A program made the translations under genes and the position numbers. 64,000 nt of DNA. Origin: Pseudomonas oryzicola. GTDB taxonomy: Bacteria > Pseudomonadota > Gammaproteobacteria > Pseudomonadales > Pseudomonadaceae. Of the stretch, positions 24,714 to 32,657 are shown piece after piece. How positions within the stretch are numbered: position 1 is the stretch's first letter; every line of letters starts with the position of its first letter. The stretch spans positions 620,001-684,000 of the forward strand of contig NZ_JABWRZ020000002.1 in the NCBI RefSeq assembly GCF_014269185.2, in the 5' to 3' direction. Under the pieces are notes generated by a model. That model had not been told where the DNA came from. It saw only the letters and a list, made by a program, of their open reading frames with translations, and did not search any database.

Positions 24714-25715
24714 CTAGCGTCTTCTGTCACTAACGCTTCTCTTATATTTTTCAAGAAGATGCTTGTCATTTGCGCTTGCATGTAACCGCCTTATAGCGTC
24801 GTCCGTAACAAGGGCTTTACCAAACTTCGTTCCGTATAACCCATAAGGCACAACTGCTTGTTTCTGCTCGAAGTCGCGAAGGGTTAGACGTGTTCTTTCC
24901 AAAGCGCTCAAATATTTCCCAGCAATTTCTACGAGATCACGCGACTTTATATCTGAGATTATGTATCGGTGAATAACGCGATTCCTCAAGCTGTAGAGCT
25001 CACTCAAACAATTAAAAGCCTCCTGATCAATTATTTTAAATTTTAAAGCATCTTCGAAGACCTTCCTTTCCATAATCCCCTTCTCTCCATCTGCTTGGAA
25101 CAAGTATCTAGTTTCGATATTGTTCGTCTTCTCATCTAGTTGCCTTGCAATCACCAGACTCAATCTTAAATATGCATCTATTTGATTCGCTGCAATTGCA
25201 ATTATCTCAATACATGCCCCTGCATCAATTGCTGCACATAGGAGATCATGTGACGCCGCAAGAGACCCTGTGAACCGATCAAACTTATCGAAATCAGCAG
25301 CCAGTTTACGATCACTCTCTGGGACTATCACAACCGAGTTCAGAATTTTAATGGCAATCCCAAGCTGTTTTGCAATCCTCTTATCGCCTTCAAGACCCAC
25401 ATCGTATATATATTTACCTATCAATGCTTGATCATAATAAGCGCCGAAAAACAGATGTGTGCAAAATTCGGAATTATCTTCCCTGGACGCCTTCCAGCTT
25501 AAATTTCTGACTCCGTTTGGATTGGCTTTGGCGATACTAGGAGCAAGCTCGCTCAACGGATAACAACTTATCTGAAAACAGCCTATGGGGTCTTCATAAG
25601 GTTGAAACCCGTAAGGCGACTTCTCTTCATAGTCGCTAAGGCCTGAATTAAGGTACTGCCAATCAATTGGAATTTGAATTAAAAATATTCCATTTGGCTC
25701 AGTCCAATGCTTCAT
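24714..25715 (-). CDS. Hypothetical protein with HEPN-like C-terminal motif
   Basis: 333 residues; not a family I recognise. The N-terminal half has mixed strands and helices. In the C-terminal half, helices contain SELYSLRNRVIHRY (about residues 240-253), a match to the R-x4-H motif of HEPN domains, common in RNA-cleaving toxins and defence proteins. The gene is AT-rich, and its TAG stop begins at the first bases beyond the IS remnant end, so the protein may have been shortened by the insertion. It neighbours an anti-phage deaminase gene on the same strand. Nuclease activity is speculative. Confidence 0.65.
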   Translation of the reverse strand: MKHWTEPNGIFLIQIPIDWQYLNSGLSDYEEKSPYGFQPYEDPIGCFQISCYPLSELAPSIAKANPNGVRNLSWKASREDNSEFCTHLFFGAYYDQALIGKYIYDVGLEGDKRIAKQLGIAIKILNSVVIVPESDRKLAADFDKFDRFTGSLAASHDLLCAAIDAGACIEIIAIAANQIDAYLRLSLVIARQLDEKTNNIETRYLFQADGEKGIMERKVFEDALKFKIIDQEAFNCLSELYSLRNRVIHRYIISDIKSRDLVEIAGKYLSALERTRLTLRDFEQKQAVVPYGLYGTKFGKALVTDDAIRRLHASANDKHLLEKYKRSVSDRRR

Positions 25716-26114
25716 ATATGCCTTCCATATGCATTTTAGCCGCTCGATAAAAACTTAACTTACCAATTGGGAGATGGAAATAGCCCGAATCTTTCGGAGC
25801 TTGTCCGAGAATACAAATTCATCAGCAGTTTGTCTGTGCTCAATCATGGGCTAAGCGCTTCAGTCTATTAATGTCCGCTTCTGGTCGATTACTGCCCTTC
25901 GCGAGAGGCAGCTATGGGTCGATAGCGTTCAGCCTTAACTGGCGGCCATCGACCCATTACGGTCGTTTCCCGAAAGACACTCCGACAAATAACACGCATC
26001 CTAGAGTCTCTGCAAAGGATAAGCGTGTGGTCAGTCATAAGAAATTGGCAGGATCAAAGCCGACTCTTATCGATCTACTCAGGACATCGATGCCCCATAT
26101 ACATAGGCGGCTTA
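25716..26114. other. Intergenic region with inverted repeat
   Basis: 399 bases without a supported gene. TATGGGTCGAT near 25913 and ATCGACCCATT near 25948 are inverted repeats within a stretch (TCCGCTTCTGGTCGATTACT onward) of a kind I recall between many Pseudomonas genes. An 85-codon frame here has no protein character. Confidence 0.45.
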
Positions 26115-27947
26115 TCATTTATTATTAAGCTCATCTAGCTGTTTTTTCAGTCGAGCAAGCTCTTCTCTTAGTTCGAGATTTTCTTTTTCTAGCATTTTTG
26201 CCCGAATAGCTTTTTTGTTTGCGCTACCGGGTATAGATAGCAGCGTTTCAAGCTCATCCTTGTATGGCATTATTGGCTGATAAAGCTGGTGATATGCCCT
26301 ACCAACTGCGCCCCTGTAAAGCTGTAACTCTGGCCTGCTGCTTCCGACCAATAGAGTATGCCTGGTGGCAATTCCAGGGTATGGGTCAATGTATACAATT
26401 TTACTTATGCCAAGCTGGTAAGCTTTCTTGGAACAAAGTTCGCATGGACTGGCTGTCGTAAATAGCACTCCATTCCTAAGCTTCATTCCACCATGCTTTG
26501 AAATCTGAAGAAACGCATTCTCTTCGGCGTGCAGTGAACGTGTGTGAACTTGGTTTTTTTCACCGTCTATTTCATTTTGCATGTCTTTAAAGCAGAAGGA
26601 TAAATTACGACCTTCCAACAAGGTTGATTTTCTTAGCCCATCAAATTTCTCATGCAAAACTTCTCTGAATTTAATATCATTTCTTTCATACTCACTATAT
26701 GCAGAGGTGTCTTGACCAAGCAGTAAATCTTCGGCATTTCTGAGAAGGCATGGCACCTGTCCCTGTGGCGTGTTGTTCCACCCAACTGATTTTACTGAGA
26801 ACTCCTCATCCGTTACAACCGCCCCCACTTGTCTTGATATACAGCCTGAACTTTGCTTGACCGTGTAAGCAATTTGCATGCAGTTTTCCAGAGATGTTGG
26901 CATCACCAAGCCTGGATGTTGCACTAGAGAAACATACCAGGCAAGCTGACACTTAAGCTCAACATTATTGAACTGCTCTTTTCTAGGATTGTGTATGTGT
27001 ATATCGGATATCTCAATACATTTTTGAATGTTCTGCGATATAAATTTATTATACCCAGAAAGCTTTCTTGGGTACTCTTTTTCATCAAGATCTTTTATTT
27101 GAGATTCAGAAAATTTGTGTGTACTGCGGAGGTGGGCTAGCCTGTTTTCATTTTCTGTGTTTATTGATACCAGATAGAAACCAGCGTAACGCTCTTTGAA
27201 AAATATTGCTTCGTATGGATTCCTAATAGCATCAATCACAATGAAACAGGACTCATTATTCTTTCGAGCCAAATGGTGCGCAGACTTTATTATTTTATTT
27301 ATAGTCCTAGGGAAATGAAAAACCTTTGAATCATCAAACCTAGAACTATTTGCTTGACCGGAAGCTCGTATGTTATCGCCTGCGGCCTGGTATATTTTTG
27401 TGTATGCATCAAGCGAAATATTTTTTAGACCTTCTCGTATTTTATCCGAGAAGGCCGGCAACCGATTGAAGTACAGATCAAAAGCAAATTCTTGCTTTTC
27501 TTCTATTTCATCTAGCGTGCTTTCAGGACTCCTAAGGTAGTCCGATATTTCGACGTGTAGAATATCATATTCTTCTTTTATCTCCCTCATGGCCTCTGAG
27601 GCATTATGTATATCTCTAGCCATAACATCTGAAACAAATCGACAAAACTCTGAAAAATTTAATGCAAGGATGAATCTAGTTATAACCGTTCTAACTTGAA
27701 GGCACTTAAATGGCTGCCATCGATGCTCAATGAACTTCTTAATTATTCGGTGTTTTCTTAGCTCATTATTGGAGATTCCGACATATGCGTTCTCTGGAAG
27801 CTCAATGGCGGTACTACAAAGAATCTCTGCTGATGTAGAGCAGCCTGAACCTGTTCTTCCTGTCAAACCAATTACAACAAATCTTTTATTCTCTTTATAA
27901 ACGCTTCCAATAGCTCTAGACGATGAGTTCCCGGAGAGTTCTGACAT
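26115..27947 (-). CDS. AvcD-like anti-phage deoxycytidylate deaminase
   Basis: ATG 27947 is preferred (GGAG seven bases upstream) over 27953; 610 residues. The N-terminal half is a P-loop nucleotide-kinase-like domain with GLTGRTGSGCST at about residues 27-38, where the usual Walker lysine is Cys. The C-terminal half is a deoxycytidylate deaminase with zinc site His473-Ala-Glu475 (LHAEEN) and Pro-Cys502-x-x-Cys505 (PCELC), plus GCISRQVGAVV before it. A short coiled coil ends the chain. This two-domain form matches AvcD-type enzymes, which deaminate dCMP/dCTP during phage infection and starve the phage of nucleotides. In Vibrio, AvcD is held inactive by an adjacent RNA, AvcI. Confidence 0.88.
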   Translation of the reverse strand: MSELSGNSSSRAIGSVYKENKRFVVIGLTGRTGSGCSTSAEILCSTAIELPENAYVGISNNELRKHRIIKKFIEHRWQPFKCLQVRTVITRFILALNFSEFCRFVSDVMARDIHNASEAMREIKEEYDILHVEISDYLRSPESTLDEIEEKQEFAFDLYFNRLPAFSDKIREGLKNISLDAYTKIYQAAGDNIRASGQANSSRFDDSKVFHFPRTINKIIKSAHHLARKNNESCFIVIDAIRNPYEAIFFKERYAGFYLVSINTENENRLAHLRSTHKFSESQIKDLDEKEYPRKLSGYNKFISQNIQKCIEISDIHIHNPRKEQFNNVELKCQLAWYVSLVQHPGLVMPTSLENCMQIAYTVKQSSGCISRQVGAVVTDEEFSVKSVGWNNTPQGQVPCLLRNAEDLLLGQDTSAYSEYERNDIKFREVLHEKFDGLRKSTLLEGRNLSFCFKDMQNEIDGEKNQVHTRSLHAEENAFLQISKHGGMKLRNGVLFTTASPCELCSKKAYQLGISKIVYIDPYPGIATRHTLLVGSSRPELQLYRGAVGRAYHQLYQPIMPYKDELETLLSIPGSANKKAIRAKMLEKENLELREELARLKKQLDELNNK

Positions 27948-27981
27948 ATGCATGCTCCATACGTTTTTTTTGGAGGGATTA

Positions 27982-28110
27982 TCAGCTGTTGTCTATGTCG
28001 ATTGTGAGTCCGTAAAAATACTGAGCGTAGCGATACCTGGCAGTAATGGCAATCTGCGGCCATCCATCCTGGAGGTCAAAATCTGCCATATCGAATACCA
28101 CTTCATTCAC
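27982..28110 (-). CDS. Possible 42-residue protein (or antisense/sRNA region) upstream of avcD
   Basis: A short frame ends 34 bases before the deaminase start. From GTG 28110 it would encode 42 residues, from ATG 28089 35 residues (MADFDLQDGWPQIAITARYR onward). The composition looks protein-like, but no ribosome site is obvious. In characterised AvcID systems this is where the inhibitory AvcI RNA is encoded. The segment could therefore be that RNA, a small partner protein, or the tail of a lost gene. Confidence 0.3.
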   Translation of the reverse strand: MNEVVFDMADFDLQDGWPQIAITARYRYAQYFYGLTIDIDNS

Positions 28111-28163
28111 CCAAATAGAAATAAGACGTATTTATTACTTGATCGGACAATCTGCTCCTTCCA

Positions 28164-28191
28164 AAAACAGCCCTTCACAAAGGGCTGTTTT
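28164..28191. terminator. Perfect 12-bp hairpin terminator
   Basis: AAAACAGCCCTT pairs perfectly with AAGGGCTGTTTT around a CACA loop. On the minus strand it is followed by TTTTTGG and lies 30 bases past the stop of the small integrase-linked gene, so it probably ends that operon and insulates the deaminase. Confidence 0.8.
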
Positions 28192-28221
28192 GGCTCGAAA
28201 GCGGTCGGTCGCTACTATCAA

Positions 28222-28509
28222 TCAGATCTTCGCTTGGCACTTGAAGAACCATGTTTTTTCTAAACGATGAACTAGCAGCTGCACGGTCAGCAGGTAGTAA
28301 TAACGCGTTGCGTCACTGCGTTCGCGTAGGCGATGATCTAGGAACCAAGCGACATGCTTTCTCTGCCAAACCCAAGGCGTTTCTCGTTGCCAACGCTCAG
28401 CGATTGCAGCTTGGATAACCTTTGCCTGCCGCAAATGGCGTTGCCGCGTCGCGTAGGATCCGGTCAGCACGCCAGCCAAGAACAGCTCCATATCGAATGG
28501 CTTGTTCAT
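28222..28509 (-). CDS. Small helical protein coupled to integrase-like gene
   Basis: 95 residues; its ATG overlaps the stop of the upstream integrase-like gene (ATGA), so the two are co-translated. All-helical by composition, rich in Arg and Trp (RWQRETPWVWQRKHVAWFLD, then RSDATRYYYLLTVQLLVHRL). It resembles the N-terminal core-binding (SAM-like) part of tyrosine recombinases and may be a partner or accessory DNA-binding subunit. I know no named family. Confidence 0.6.
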   Translation of the reverse strand: MNKPFDMELFLAGVLTGSYATRQRHLRQAKVIQAAIAERWQRETPWVWQRKHVAWFLDHRLRERSDATRYYYLLTVQLLVHRLEKTWFFKCQAKI

Positions 28510-29486
28510 GTCCGTCCGCCAATATAGGCCGCGACCACATCGATCCTACCGTGCCCAAGCTCATAGCTGATTTGCCTTCGGGCCTTACGATCAAGGCACC
28601 GATCCATCTTGCGACATTCATCGCCATTGATAGGCGAGCGGTGCTGGGTGATCTGCTCATAGCGCTCACATGCATAAGCCGCTCGCAGCTCATGGAAGCC
28701 CTTGAGGTTGTAGACATGCAGGATGGTCCGCGCATGGCAGGTGATTTCTCGTAAAAAATTCAGATAGCTTTCGTGCGGAGCAATCAGGTTGCGGCTACCC
28801 CCAGGCGACACCTGCAATGCAAACCCAAGCGCCTCGCGAACATGACCGTTCACCGCAATCCAACGTGGCGCCGAGGCTCCGGAGCGACCGCCTTTAGTGC
28901 CATCCTGAATGTTGATCCTGCTAAATTCGTTAGCCTCACGGCTCAGCCGTGGCAGGTCAGCCAAGATGGCCTCACGCAAGCGCATGCCGGTGGCTCGCGC
29001 CAACAGAACGATCGCGGCGACCCGCTGCTGATCATGGCGGCAAAGCGCATCAACGATTTGCTTAACCTGTTCGCGGTCCTGGCCTTGTGGGGCCAATTGA
29101 CGAACCCCGCTGCGCTGCATACCCAATGCCTTGCTCGGGCTTGGCAACTTCACGTATTGATCACCGCGAAGCGCTGCCATGGTTCTGTTAACGCTGGATA
29201 GCCGGTTTTGTGCGGTGCTGACAGCGAGGTCACCGCGCCTAACCACGTCGCACAGATACGCCGCATAGTCGGCCAATACCTTCCGATCAATCTGCCGCGC
29301 ATCACTAATACCTGGCCCCTGTTCGGAGCGGCACCACTTCACGAAGGCCTGCCACCGATCGCAGTGCGCCTTGACCGTGCCGTAGTGGCCACTGCCAAAC
29401 ATGTTTTTTAGCGCCTGCGGTCCTGCATAGCTCAATTGTCTGCCGTAACCGAAATTGCGGCCATCGCGTCTACCTATCAATGCCAT
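28506..29486 (-). CDS. Integrase-domain protein (tyrosine recombinase-like)
   Basis: ATG 29486 with GAGG eight bases upstream (326 residues); an earlier frame start lacks a ribosome site. An N-terminal SAM-like domain is followed by a recombinase-like core: TGMRLREAILADL fits the first catalytic Arg motif and LKGFHELRAAYACERYEQIT the H-x-x-R box. The tyrosine region near the end is LGHGRIDVVAAYIGG, so a Tyr is present after GH. Such proteins occur in genomic islands beside the main integrase and may aid excision or integration. It forms an operon with the 95-residue gene. Confidence 0.8.
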   Translation of the reverse strand: MALIGRRDGRNFGYGRQLSYAGPQALKNMFGSGHYGTVKAHCDRWQAFVKWCRSEQGPGISDARQIDRKVLADYAAYLCDVVRRGDLAVSTAQNRLSSVNRTMAALRGDQYVKLPSPSKALGMQRSGVRQLAPQGQDREQVKQIVDALCRHDQQRVAAIVLLARATGMRLREAILADLPRLSREANEFSRINIQDGTKGGRSGASAPRWIAVNGHVREALGFALQVSPGGSRNLIAPHESYLNFLREITCHARTILHVYNLKGFHELRAAYACERYEQITQHRSPINGDECRKMDRCLDRKARRQISYELGHGRIDVVAAYIGGRT

Positions 29487-29908
29487 GTCGATCACCTCAT
29501 CTGCCGTTCTCTGACCCTCGCCCCACGTCATCCCGCCAAGAATGCTGAGTGTTATCAGGGATCAAGGCCCCTGCGGCCTGTGGGGATGTCCTCTAACGCG
29601 GGACTGGCGGCTCCTTACGTCCGGGAGCAAGGGCATCTCATGATCTGGCCTCCTGAGCACCGTTACCGGTGGGCGGGTGGGGGCTGCATTGGCTGACGAG
29701 ACCAGTGCCGCGAGATCCTGAGCCAGGTGCAAGCAGCAATGCGATGACCGGGGCATGCCTGACTGTCAGTCAGGTGCAGTCCACTCCGTGGTCTGCGGCA
29801 CCATCATCTACAGCGCTGTTGCTGATGACATCGACGTTTGTCACGCCGATTGTCACGGGTGAAGTTGCCACAAAGCCAAATGCGATGAGGGCTGCAGCAG
29901 TGTTAGAC

Positions 29909-29942
29909 GCGCCCGTCTCTTTCCAGTGAAAGAGACGGGCGC
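29909..29942. repeat. Perfect 15-bp inverted repeat with 4-base loop
   Basis: GCGCCCGTCTCTTTC pairs without mismatch with GAAAGAGACGGGCGC around CAGT. No T-run follows on either strand, so a classical terminator is unlikely. A regulatory RNA stem, protein-binding site or replication/transfer structure is possible. Confidence 0.7.
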
Positions 29943-30310
29943 AGGTTGGCGCATGCGAAATGGCCATGCGGGTAGGTTGCTGCAGGGCAGCGAAGTACGA
30001 GGTATTGTCTGGCGCACAAAGGGCCATGATCTGAAGTAGGCATCCATCACCGGGGAGGTGACCGGGCGAGCTGCCGGACGCGAATCGCCATTTGGGGGGA
30101 GAACCACCGCGGGAGCGGCGTGACCTTGAAGGTTCGGGTCACCTGGGGTGCTGTCATCGACAGCGCTTGCACGGCCAGTTCTACGCCTGTGGATAAACCC
30201 GGTCAAGGGTCGAAGCTCAGCGCTACTGGGGACGTGAAAAGCGGTTATCCACCGATGGAATTGAGTGGTAAATCCCGGACAACGTCTTGGCTTCTAGCTT
30301 TTCAAAGTGA

Positions 30311-30355
30311 GGTCCGTCCAAACAGGGCGGCTTTGCAGCCCTGTTTGGATGGACC
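30311..30355. terminator. 18-bp inverted repeat downstream of integrase
   Basis: GGTCCGTCCAAACAGGGC pairs with GCCCTGTTTGGATGGACC with one mismatch around a 9-base loop, 36 bases beyond the integrase stop on the minus strand. It could terminate the integrase transcript. Confidence 0.6.
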
Positions 30356-30390
30356 CGCGTGAAAGAGCAGCCAGCGCCGATCTTGCAGAC

Positions 30391-31719
30391 TCACCCGCGA
30401 TCGAATGCGCCATAACCATTTGGCAAGGCGGTGACGTTATCGCCTACCGGATGGGCAAACTCATGCGGAGTGATATGGCCCGATCTGTTGGCATCGATGT
30501 AGTTACTCCACCACGCCATGATCAACCGACGCTGCTCCAGAAACTGGGCCTTGTGGATATACGCGGCGCGCACGCGGTTACGCTCCTGATGGCTCATCTG
30601 CCGCTCAATCGCTGCATCCGTCCACAGCCCTGATTCGAGCAAGGCACTACAAGCCATGGTCCTGAAACCATGCCCGCACACGTCCTTGGTGGTGTCGTAC
30701 CCCATATTGCGCAGCACCTGGTTAACCGTATTCTCCGACAAGGGTTTACAGTACCTGTGATCACCGGGCAAGACGAGTTCAGAGAAGCGATTCAAGCTGT
30801 GCAGCTGCTCAAGGATCTCGATGACTTGAGGCGACAGCGGCACTATCTGAATGTCCCCACTCATCTTGGTCCCGCGCGTGGAATAGCGGACACCTTCAAT
30901 CGGCTTACGGGTGTCGGGGATCTCCCACATCGCACGTTGCAGATCGAATTCATCCCACCGGGCAAAGCGCAGTTCACTGGAGCGCACGAACACATGCAGC
31001 GTCAGTAGCACTGCGAGCCGGGTCAGTTCGCGACCGGTATAATTGTCGATTCGATCCAACAGTTCAGGAAGGCGGTTCAACGAAAGTGCAGGACGGTGCA
31101 CGGTGCGCGGCGCTTGAATCGAGCCGGCCAGATCGAGCGCCGGATTGTGAGTAATCTGCCGCGCCCGCTTCGCACCCCGCATGATCGTGGATAGATAGTT
31201 CTGCACACGCAGCGCTACATCCATGGTGCCGCGATCCTTGATTCGCTGGGTGACCTCAAGGAGATCATGGGTATCGAGTTCAGCGATAGGCCGCTGACCA
31301 ATCAGCGGAAACACATGGGTGCGCAACCTGCTCAGCACCGTCTTGGCATGGCCCTCAGTCCACCGTCGGGACATTTCGACGTGCCACTCCAGAGCGACGG
31401 TTTCAAACAGAAGACTTGCCCGCTGAGCTGCGATCTTGGCCTTCTGCTTTTCTTCCATCGGATCAAGGTTATCGAGCAACAGAGCCTTGGCCTCATCGCG
31501 CTTGGTCCTCGCGACGGCCAATGAAACGATGGGGTACTTACCGATGATCAGCGTGCCTTCCTTGCCGTTGGGTTTGAAATACCGCAGCCGCCAAGTCTTC
31601 GAGCCACTGGGCGCGACGTACAGGTACATGCCCCCGCCGTCGAACAATTTGTAGGCCCGATCACGCGGTTTTGCCGTGCGGCATTTGAGGTCGCTGAGCG
31701 GAGTGGCTAGGCGTGGCAT
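30391..31719 (-). CDS. P4-type tyrosine integrase of the genomic island
   Basis: 442 residues, beginning next to the 3' end of tRNA-Thr. The N-terminal DUF4102 arm-binding domain is clear (LSDLKCRTAKPRDRAYKLFD, GGGMYLYVAPSGSKTWRLRY), followed by the SAM-like domain and the catalytic core. Its core motifs are RSSELRFARWDEF (first Arg), HGFRTMACSALLE (H-x-x-R) and MSHQERNRVRAAYIH (His, then the Tyr nucleophile). Position and orientation are those of an island integrase that inserts into the tRNA-Thr gene. It looks intact, so excision could still be possible if both attachment sites survive. Confidence 0.93.
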   Translation of the reverse strand: MPRLATPLSDLKCRTAKPRDRAYKLFDGGGMYLYVAPSGSKTWRLRYFKPNGKEGTLIIGKYPIVSLAVARTKRDEAKALLLDNLDPMEEKQKAKIAAQRASLLFETVALEWHVEMSRRWTEGHAKTVLSRLRTHVFPLIGQRPIAELDTHDLLEVTQRIKDRGTMDVALRVQNYLSTIMRGAKRARQITHNPALDLAGSIQAPRTVHRPALSLNRLPELLDRIDNYTGRELTRLAVLLTLHVFVRSSELRFARWDEFDLQRAMWEIPDTRKPIEGVRYSTRGTKMSGDIQIVPLSPQVIEILEQLHSLNRFSELVLPGDHRYCKPLSENTVNQVLRNMGYDTTKDVCGHGFRTMACSALLESGLWTDAAIERQMSHQERNRVRAAYIHKAQFLEQRRLIMAWWSNYIDANRSGHITPHEFAHPVGDNVTALPNGYGAFDRG

Positions 31720-31815
31720 AGGGGTACGTTCTCCATTCAGGAAAGACGCTGTACCCCAAAAATACCCCCGGTTATTGGGGATTTAGTTGGTTCCCGACGG
31801 AGGGTCGTGGAAACG

Positions 31816-31839
31816 AAAAACCGGCCAGAAGGCCGGTTT
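31816..31839 (-). terminator. Terminator downstream of tRNA-Thr
   Basis: AAACCGGCC and GGCCGGTTT form a 9-bp stem around AGAA; on the minus strand TTTTTCG follows. It lies 45 bases past the tRNA 3' end and would end its transcript. Confidence 0.75.
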
Positions 31840-31883
31840 AGAGGGCTTCCAAAGCATTCAGCGGAATGCAGTGGAGCTGGATG

Positions 31884-31959
31884 TGGTGCCGGAGACAGGA
31901 ATCGAACCTGCGACCTTCGCGTTACGAGTGCGCTGCTCTACCGACTGAGCTACACCGGC
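31884..31959 (-). tRNA. tRNA-Thr (CGT)
   Basis: 76 bases including encoded CCA. It folds as a normal cloverleaf: acceptor GCCGG/CCGGC, D arm AGCTCAGTCGGTAGAGC, anticodon loop CTCGTAA giving CGT, and T arm with GGTTCGATTCC. Its 3' end faces the island integrase, making it the likely attachment site. I could not find a second copy of its 3' end to mark the far boundary of the island. Confidence 0.95.
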
Positions 31960-32030
31960 GTGTAGCGCAACGTACCACTGCTCGCACCCGTTACGCAAAC
32001 CCCTGTTTCGCCTACCTTATTACCCCGCCC

Positions 32031-32441
32031 TCAAGGCGCCTTGCACCCCTTCGGTGCCAGGTCTTCTTCAATGTCGGTCGTACACGCCCAGCCAGCCGCC
32101 GCGCGCGTCAGGGTAATGGCCTTGCCGAGCACGGTAGCCGGCGCATCCACCAGGGTACAAACGATGCTCCCGGTACCGTCCGCCGCCTTGCCGCTGGCCG
32201 TGATCGCACAATGCGCCGTAGCCGGCTGCCCACCCAGCTCGGCCACCGTCGCCACGTCCTTGCCGTCATTCAGGCGCAAGTCCATCGCCGTCTTCAGCGC
32301 GCTGATCTCCAGCAACCCGGCCGCAGCCTTCGAGCGGGACTGGTGGTTGGTGTACATCGGTAAGGCGATGGTCGCCAGAATGCCGATGATCGCGACGACG
32401 ATCATCAGTTCGATCAGGGTGATACCGCGTTGCCCTTTCAT
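32031..32441 (-). CDS. pilA: Type IV major pilin PilA
   Basis: ATG 32441 with AAGGAA upstream; 136 residues. A six-residue leader ends in Gly before [20 protein letters not shown], the classic type IV prepilin signal and N-terminal helix with Glu5. Two Cys near the C-terminus (SIVCTLV region and GCKAP) with others could form the D-region disulfide. It is assembled into pili after cleavage by PilD. Divergent from pilC and pilD, whose products process and assemble it. The pilus may function in surface motility or DNA uptake. Confidence 0.93.
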   Translation of the reverse strand: MKGQRGITLIELMIVVAIIGILATIALPMYTNHQSRSKAAAGLLEISALKTAMDLRLNDGKDVATVAELGGQPATAHCAITASGKAADGTGSIVCTLVDAPATVLGKAITLTRAAAGWACTTDIEEDLAPKGCKAP

Positions 32442-32657
32442 GAACGTTTTCCTTTTTGATACGCGTACTCGTTGAGGTCTGTCTCGCCCCAACCGGCAGC
32501 GGCGCAGTAGGCCTGAACAGACACCTTTTGTCACCCCTGCCCGCTTGGGCGTCATCTTCGCTGAACTACTCTAGTGAGCATCATGGACGCACGCCCTGGC
32601 ATGGACGCGGCAAGCTGTTTCGAAGCTTGTCGCACGGGCAGAAAAAAGGACCTTCGC

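Larger units (their letters stand above)
29487..30390. other. Gap between two integrase genes, with strong hairpins
   Basis: About 900 bases with no confidently coding gene. A minus-strand frame at 29770-30027 (85 codons, containing TRMAISHAPTCARLFHWKET) recalls hypothetical proteins found beside phage-type integrases but has weak support. Two strong inverted repeats, at 29909-29942 and 30311-30355, are listed separately. The region may hold the excision control or origin functions of the island. Confidence 0.45.

Noticed and set aside
25871..26128. An 85-codon frame before the deaminase end
   Set aside because: It covers an inverted repeat common between Pseudomonas genes and runs into the antisense of the deaminase.
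29853..30206. A 117-codon minus-strand frame between the integrases
   Set aside because: Pro/Arg/Ser-rich, no ribosome site, and it overlaps the perfect hairpin; more likely non-coding.
20000..31800. CRISPR array
   Set aside because: I looked for short regularly spaced repeats in the accessory region; only two long, diverged repeat pairs were found.
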